Below are positions 58,301-64,000 of a stretch of DNA of 64,000 nucleotides, in pieces. Numbering within the stretch: the first letter of the stretch is position 1; the number at the start of each line of letters is the position of its first letter. Both the position numbers and the translations under genes were made by a program. The DNA lies in assembly GCA_025093985.1 (NCBI GenBank), contig JACAAK010000003.1, positions 310,001 to 374,000 on the forward strand, read 5' to 3'. Under the pieces are notes generated by a model that did not search any database, was not told the DNA's origin, and saw nothing but the letters and a program-made list of their open reading frames with translations. The DNA is from Calvatia gigantea (lineage: Eukaryota > Basidiomycota > Agaricomycetes > Agaricales > Lycoperdaceae).

Positions 58301-59060
58301 GGGATACAAGCTGAACCATTGATTCAGCTTTCTGTGTCTGCTACAGGTATGCCAGCCTTTAATGGTATCAACGCTGTGATAGCTAACTCTTCTTCAGTCT
58401 ATAATATAGGAGTTGATGAATTTGCCAACTACCTTTTGATCAAGTCTTTCTGAAATCTTCTTATGCATTACTTATCTGAAGTTTATGAACTAGAAGACAC
58501 CAGCCAATCTGAAAAAAGCCATTTACAACTACAGGCATCCTATACTCAATTCACAATTCATCCATTCACTATTGTCACATATCATGCTCCAAGTAACTAT
58601 TCTGGTACTAGTGGAATGCACTGCAAGTGCATACATGCTGTTTTCTTATGGAGGAATGGGCCTGGTTGCTACAACATAGTGTATTATCAAACTACCTTCA
58701 AAGCAGCAACAATCACATCTGGCCTGAGCATCGGCCATGTGTACCAGTTCTTTACTCTCTGCATTGATAATACATATCACAATTGTACTCTCATTCATGA
58801 GCATATGTTAGTCAGTAATAAACCCAATGATGACATGGGAATGTGGATCATTCAAGCATTGTTTCAAAATACACAGCCACAGTTGAAGATTATTCCTCTT
58901 GACAGGATTCTCTGATCAGCCCACCTTATTCCTGTTTATGACAAAAAAATCCCAAAAAAATCTGAACACACAGACACTTGACAATGCTAACTAGAAGTTC
59001 TTTATTAACTGGTTTATTGATTACCATGCATTCAAAATTGCCATCTAGGTATGTGTATTC
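55390..59060 (+). pseudogene. Plavaka-type (CACTA-related) transposase, decayed
   Basis: Recognised from successive blocks on the plus strand in changing frames: FELIHATSSW and an acidic N-terminus (55390-55700), NEMSAGNINILLNLWKASL and LYDFIDAIL (56180-56300), EDWYLV, FDFVLYHEYNSDGHQFQDVM (56390-56530), VPIILGSDKTTVSVATGNNK and HRGHQNGVMVIAFLSIPK (56640-56815), YIVNYPEQCLPVCIVQNWCP (57030-57090), LHQLIKGMFKDHL (57410-57450), GLCSSITESKHIDAVKRPW (57980-58040), then a C-terminal domain at 58163-58915. These motifs are typical of Plavaka elements of basidiomycetes. Many stops and frameshifts, so inactive. Ends and terminal inverted repeats were not found. Confidence 0.85.
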
Positions 59061-61240
59061 ATAGATATAAGTTGAGTGATAATCTCTTGATCTTAAATCA
59101 AATATAGTGCCTGTCCAAAGTTCTACACCCAACCTATCATGCTCTATCCCCCTTTGCACTACCAGCATTTATCCTTCCTACTGGGGCCACATCTTGGTTG
59201 TAGGAGTCAGAGGGCAGAATGGTCCTATGAGTATGAAGCCCAGAGAAATCCTGATTACAATAACCAACAAGCATGTTGTATGCATCCCTGAAAACTTAGT
59301 CAGAATATCTGAGACAAGCATTAGGCTCTATAACATACCATAAAGCCATGTATTGAGCATTTAATCATATATACTCTTCATAGTACTCATCCAAAGACTT
59401 GCAAAGATTGTTGCATTCCACATGTGCATTCTTAAGATGTGTTAACACAAGGCAGTAGACCTTATTCTCTGCCAAAAGTAAAGCATAATGACCAGCTTGT
59501 TGAATGATCTAAGGTCAACTGCATTAGTTACTGATCTCTGAATAAATGATCATCATAAATACCAATTCTGGATTCCCTGACCTGTCACCATTCTTCTGAA
59601 CACAAAAATATTATCTTGTTAGTAGTCCAATAAGGATGTGAGACACTTACATTGATGAGCATAATGGGCTTTGCATTACCAATTTGGATTGGTGGAAATT
59701 CACTATCCAATACCACTAAAACTATGCTTAGAAAAAGAAAGGAGTTGAGATAGTATACAGACTTCAAGGGAAAGGCTTCAAGATATCTTGATGGAACACT
59801 CATGGTAATGGAATGGAACTCAGAATGACACTGATGCCCATGCACTCCCTTCAGTTTCCTACACAACTTCTGCGAGTCCACTATACTAAAGCCACACTAA
59901 CACTTCCACTCTGTAATTATCCACAATCCTCAGAAACACCAACATTCAAGCTCCAGCCCTTGTATTTACTATCACTTGTATTATGAAGGACAGTCTCAAC
60001 TGCCCAATTCTCCAGTCTGGGCATCCATTCCTTCATCTACCTCATTGGACTTGTAGCTTTCTCTGCATCTCCTGGCTCTTTTTCTGACTATTCAGCCAGG
60101 GCCTAGTCTGTAAGTCAAAATTCCTGGTAACTTCAAAGAGAGATCCTTTTCTCATCCTGATCAGTGTAGACATATCTCACATCCAAATGAAGTTTCACTT
60201 GCTTATAGCTATTGTAGCATAACACTGCTTATCAGACCTCACCTTGTAATAATCATAGATCATTGTCACATATTCTATATTCACTTGCCTACTCCTTGTA
60301 GCTGATGATGCAATACCATAGCAAAGTTTACATCCATGTCCATCAAGTCGTGAATTGTGTACATCATTTGATATGAACATGCTTATGCTACAGATACCAA
60401 AGGCCAATAAGGAACAGATGAAGATGTGTGGGCTGTTGAAGGGGGTGAACGATAAAGAGAGAGCCATGAAGCAAATAGAGAATATTGTGAAGGACTTGAA
60501 GGAGAAGGTAGTGAGCAATAAATAGCAAATCCAGGGCAGGAGCTGGTCTTGTGCCAAAATAGAAGCTACAATCTCCACTTATAAAGTGTTTCATATCTGC
60601 CAATGAGATGGAAGTTGGAGTGGTGACCATAATGAGGGCGATGTGCTTGAGAGTCTGAGTCTAGTGCTAGCATCAGATGTAGTGATGGGTCAATGTCATT
60701 GGGTTTGCAACTCATCAATTCTCTTCCTGAGGTTCAGGGCTGGTTTATACCTAGTACCAATTGCCAGATGGTGTGCAAAGCTATCCCACACTTGAGATCT
60801 TCCATAACAGTGCACCAATGAATTACAGAAGTCCTTGTGAGACTGGCAGATTATTAGTCTTTAGCTGTCTCCAAAGTTGCCTCAGCCAACTGCAAGGAAT
60901 ATGGCATTTTTCAGACTATACTCATGTTCCCTGTTTTGGTGACAAGCCTGACTACTTGTACCTTCACAAGCTCTTCTGTGACCTCTTTGTTCATGAGGGT
61001 CACCAATTGGCTGTGTCTTTAACTGGAGTGTTCAGTGCAACACCAAGTGACTTGAACTAATCCATAGTGTGTATCTCCAATTTCTGTGAACAAGGTGGCA
61101 TCCTCATGACTTCTCAACAGCATTGTGCCAACAAGGCTACCAATGGAGTCTTATATTCACAAGATTTACAACAAGAAAGCACTTCAGGTATGCCTTGCAT
61201 TAAAAATCAGTTGACATGCATTACTTACAAAAATACATTT
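59061..61240. other. Decayed, unassigned DNA right of the Plavaka transposase
   Basis: Only broken frames. A plus-strand stretch at about 60379-60525 (KEQMKMCGLLKGVNDKERAM, QIENIVKDLKEKVVSNK) would form a coiled coil, and 60761-61060 is an open frame with several cysteines (FGDKPDYLYLHKLFCDLFVH). Neither matches a family I know. It may be the rest of the Plavaka element. Confidence 0.35.
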
Positions 61241-61248
61241 TTTTCTAA

Positions 61249-61560
61249 CTTCCAGACTCTTTTCTCCATCTCCAAAGTCTCTCTGCAAAAGCTATTTACA
61301 GCACAAATCTCCAGTTTCCATTAACAAGGCAGCCTTTTCCAACTTCCAGTCTCTTTTCTCCACTTCCAAAGCCTTTCCTGTGCAAAATGTGCTTATGGCA
61401 CATATTTCCACTTTCTATTAACAATATGACCTTTTCAAGTCCTTTTTTCTGTTCCCAAAGCTCTTCCATACAGATTGTATTTGTGATCTGTACCTTTGGT
61501 TTCCATTAGTGAGGCGGTGTTCTTCAATATCCAGTCTTTTTCTATCTCTAATGCTTCTCA
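61249..61560. repeat. Minisatellite 1, about 95-bp unit
   Basis: Three degenerate units and part of a fourth, each containing a CTTCCAGTCTCTTTTCTCC-like block, CAAAGC/CAAAGT, then TTTCC(A)TTA. Units start near 61249, 61338, 61434 and 61523. Non-coding as far as seen. Confidence 0.7.
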
Positions 61561-61658
61561 CATTTTAATTATTGATATTACTGCACCTGCCTTTAAACTC
61601 CCTCTGCCCATCTTGTTGAATGCCCAACCCACTCTCTGGTGTTGTTTATTACACCAGC

Positions 61659-62262
61659 CCTGAACACTCCAACTCATTAAAGCATCCAGATCTCTTCCTT
61701 ATTCCCTCTGCCTGTCTTGTCAAGTACCTGACTTGCTCTCCAGCCTCATTTAGTGCACCTGAACACCCCAACTCATTAACAGATCCCTTCCTTATTCCCT
61801 CTGCCCATCTCATCAAGCATCTGACTCACTCTCTGGCCTTGTTTATTGCATCTGAACACCCCAACTCATTAAAGTATCCAGATCCCTTGCTTATTCCCTC
61901 TACCTATCTCATCAAGCATCCAACTCACTCTTTGGCCTCATTTATTGCACCTGAACACCCCAACTCATTAAAGCATCCAGATTCCTTCCTTATTCCCTCT
62001 GCCTCTCTTGTTGAGCACCCAACTCACTCTCCAGCCTCATTTAGTATATCTAAACACCCCAACTCATTAACAGATCCCTTCCTTATTCCCTCTGCCTCTC
62101 TTGTCAAGCACCTGACTTGCTCTCCAGCCTCATTTATTGCACCTAAACACCCCAACTCATTAAAGCATCCAGATCCCTTCCTTATTCCTCTGCCTCTCTT
62201 GTTGAGTGCCCAACTCACTCTCTGGCCTCGTTTATTATACCTGAACACTCTGACTCATTAAG
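61659..62262 (+). repeat. Minisatellite 2, alternating 99- and 93-bp units, open in one frame
   Basis: Units start at 61659, 61758, 61851, 61950, 62049 and 62142, with a partial one at about 62240. They translate to 33 residues (PEHPNSLKHPDLFLIPSACL...) or 31 residues where KHPD.F is replaced by TDPF. The plus-strand frame 61620-62261 stays open because both unit lengths divide by three; the sixth unit has a 1-bp loss. The opposite strand is open for part of the array. No proof of translation. Confidence 0.85.
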
Positions 62263-62974
62263 CATCTAAGTAGCAGAGTGCTATGAAAGTGTGTATTGTC
62301 TTACTGGATGTGTTTTTTCTGACTTTCACTTCCTTGACAGAAATGGTTGAGAAAATGAAATATATTGTCTCATCCAACTAGGAACTTACTATTAAGGAAT
62401 GCAACCTCTTTTCTGTCACATACAAGAACATTATTGGAGCCTGTCACATATCATGGCACATTTGCTTTCTCCTTAGATTACTCTCTATTATGACCATGTA
62501 GCTGTCTATATAATATAGTATGATCTTGCAGTGACTGTTTTTTTATCTCTGTTTTATACTGTGACAATGACTTATAAGGTATTTCCCTGCCTTGATACTG
62601 GTTTTTCCTTCCCTTGTACAACATTCCAGAACATGCTACATAACTTAAGCATTCTTGGGGCAAAATTTGGAAACTAGCAGGTTTATGATTTCCTTACCCC
62701 TTATTATTTTCTTATTTTCCTTGCCATGCTCTTGTGAGAACTGCGCAACTTTCCAGCTCTTGCAGGTCAAACCCCCAAGACAGGCCCAAGAGTGATATGT
62801 CTTAAGTCACCCCAAGTGACCAAAATAGTTTTATATTTTGCTGATGATGGGTTACCCAGGCCAATATTGAATGATGGAATTATTATGATGAAACTACTGG
62901 TGGCCATTTATATGCTCAGATGTCAAGAAGTATATGAAAGGGTACCTTACTTGCCAATGCAACAAATCACATAC
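62263..62974. other. No gene seen; target site of the third G2 copy
   Basis: AT-rich, CpG-poor spacer with short frames only. It ends at CACATAC, where the G2-3 LTR starts. Confidence 0.4.
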
Positions 62975-63312
62975 TGTCAGGGCAACCTCTGATGGTCCCC
63001 CTGGACTGTCCTACAACCCTATGCTCTCACCTGCTCTTAGCCACATGGACATGAGTAACAACTGGAGACCCCAAAGGACAATGACAGACTTACATATATA
63101 ATGAAACAATAGGACAATGGACAGTAATGCAGTATATATTAACCTGTACACCTGCAGGGGACCCTTATCTGATTCTCTAAGAATTCCCCCACAGGTATGT
63201 AGTTTACACAGCTGCTTGTAATACAACTAAGGATTCCTCTGCAGTTACCTGCTCACCTACCTCATGAGAGCTTCATGTCCCCAAGCTGCTTGGACTGTGG
63301 GTTGCCCTTACA
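62975..63312 (+). repeat. G2-3 5' LTR (338 bp)
   Basis: Begins TGTCAGGGCAACCTCTGA and ends GGGTTGCCCTTACA. Shares most sites with the G2 LTRs, with further C-to-T and G-to-A differences. Confidence 0.92.
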
Positions 63313-64000
63313 GAAGAATCAGATCTCATGAGAGACCTGGTCGTCCACTGGAAACAACTCTGAGGAGCTCTCCTTGATCACCCCCCACTATCTGACTCTG
63401 TCTCTACCCACCTAACCCACCCCCCATGTCAGACCAGTCCCAGCCACAATAGCGGCAGGGGCAACTACAGCAGGATCAATCACAGCCAGTGCAGAGCATG
63501 TCTCCCTTAGAACAAATACTTGCACAGCTGCAAAACAGCCTGCAGGAGGTGATAAATCATCAGGCGGCATCTGAACTAAGAGTATATAAAACACTCTCAT
63601 CCTTACAAGATTAGATTAGTATGGTGGCCACTGTAAACACCTCTACTCCCCATACTCCACAACCTTCCACCAACTACACCTCTGCACCTTGGCCACACTC
63701 CACATCCACCTGGGCCAAGGTAGCTATCCTATCTGACTTTGATGGAGATTGCTCCAGAGGTCATGCATTCCTTAACTCCTGCCACATTTACCTTCAGTTG
63801 TGCAAGGATCACTTCAAAGATAAAGATGCCTAGATCCTGTAGGCACTATCATATATAAAGAGTAGCCACATGGCTAAGTGGGCTGAGAATGTAATGCATT
63901 GGGAAGAGTAACATCCAGGGCAAACCTGCTTCCTTGGTTGGGAAGATTTCTCCACCGAGTTCTGTATGCATTTCTTCTCCATAGATGTAAAAGCTACTGT
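62975..64000 (+). mobile_element. G2-3: third G2 copy, cut by the window end
   Basis: 5' LTR 62975-63312 (338 bp, same ends as G2), leader of the same sequence as G2 (GAAGAATCAGATCTCA), then Gag from ATG at 63498 to the window end. Gag has TAG codons near 63614, 63832 and 63839, where glutamine or tryptophan is expected. The rest lies outside the window. Confidence 0.9.

Noticed and set aside
60195..60578. 127-codon minus-strand hydrophobic frame
   Set aside because: No start context, no partner exon, and the opposite strand has a better coiled-coil reading; neither is firm.

Overview
The window looks like genomic DNA of a filamentous basidiomycete, most likely an Agaricomycete. Genes have several short (about 45-60 bp) introns. 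There are Ty3/Gypsy elements of fungal type (an integrase with a D-34-E spacing and a DEG-type protease), a Plavaka-type transposase, a fungal-specific Zn2Cys6 regulator fragment, and a polytopic membrane protein family I know only from mushroom-forming fungi. No bacterial operon, CRISPR array or rRNA gene is visible.

Layout. 1-2412 is CpG-containing DNA with no supported gene. 2413-11614 is a near-complete Gypsy element on the minus strand (G0), with 799-bp LTRs and Gag, protease, RT, RNase H and integrase. An intact Tc1-type DNA transposon (5751-7355) sits inside its RT. 11945-23885 is a segmental duplication of a two-gene block: the N-terminal tail of a cytoplasmic dynein heavy chain plus a membrane-protein gene, joined by a repeated linker present three times. 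The copy at 17044-23885 keeps open frames; the copy at 11945-15877 is decayed. 23886-26840 holds a short hypothetical gene and two members of a small arginine-rich family. A third member is at 32868-33307, behind a Zn2Cys6 regulator that has lost its DNA-binding end (30603-32601).

From about 26840 onward (apart from 30603-33575) the DNA changes character. It is AT-richer, poor in CpG and packed with decayed mobile elements: three fragments of a Gypsy family (G1), three copies of a Gypsy chromovirus family (G2, one inserted tail-to-tail in another with a CCACC duplication), a Copia element, solo-LTR-like pieces, a broken Plavaka transposon with a divergent companion gene, and two minisatellites. 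The window ends inside a third G2 copy.

The main cross-cutting signal is C-to-T decay at CpG. All eight differences between the G0 LTRs are CpG transitions, all nine premature stops in the G0 frames outside one frameshift are TGA, and G2 LTR pairs show reciprocal CA/TG states. This fits cytosine-methylation-linked or RIP-like silencing of a mobile-element compartment. The genes do not form a pathway; the window is a host segment bordering a nested repeat block.
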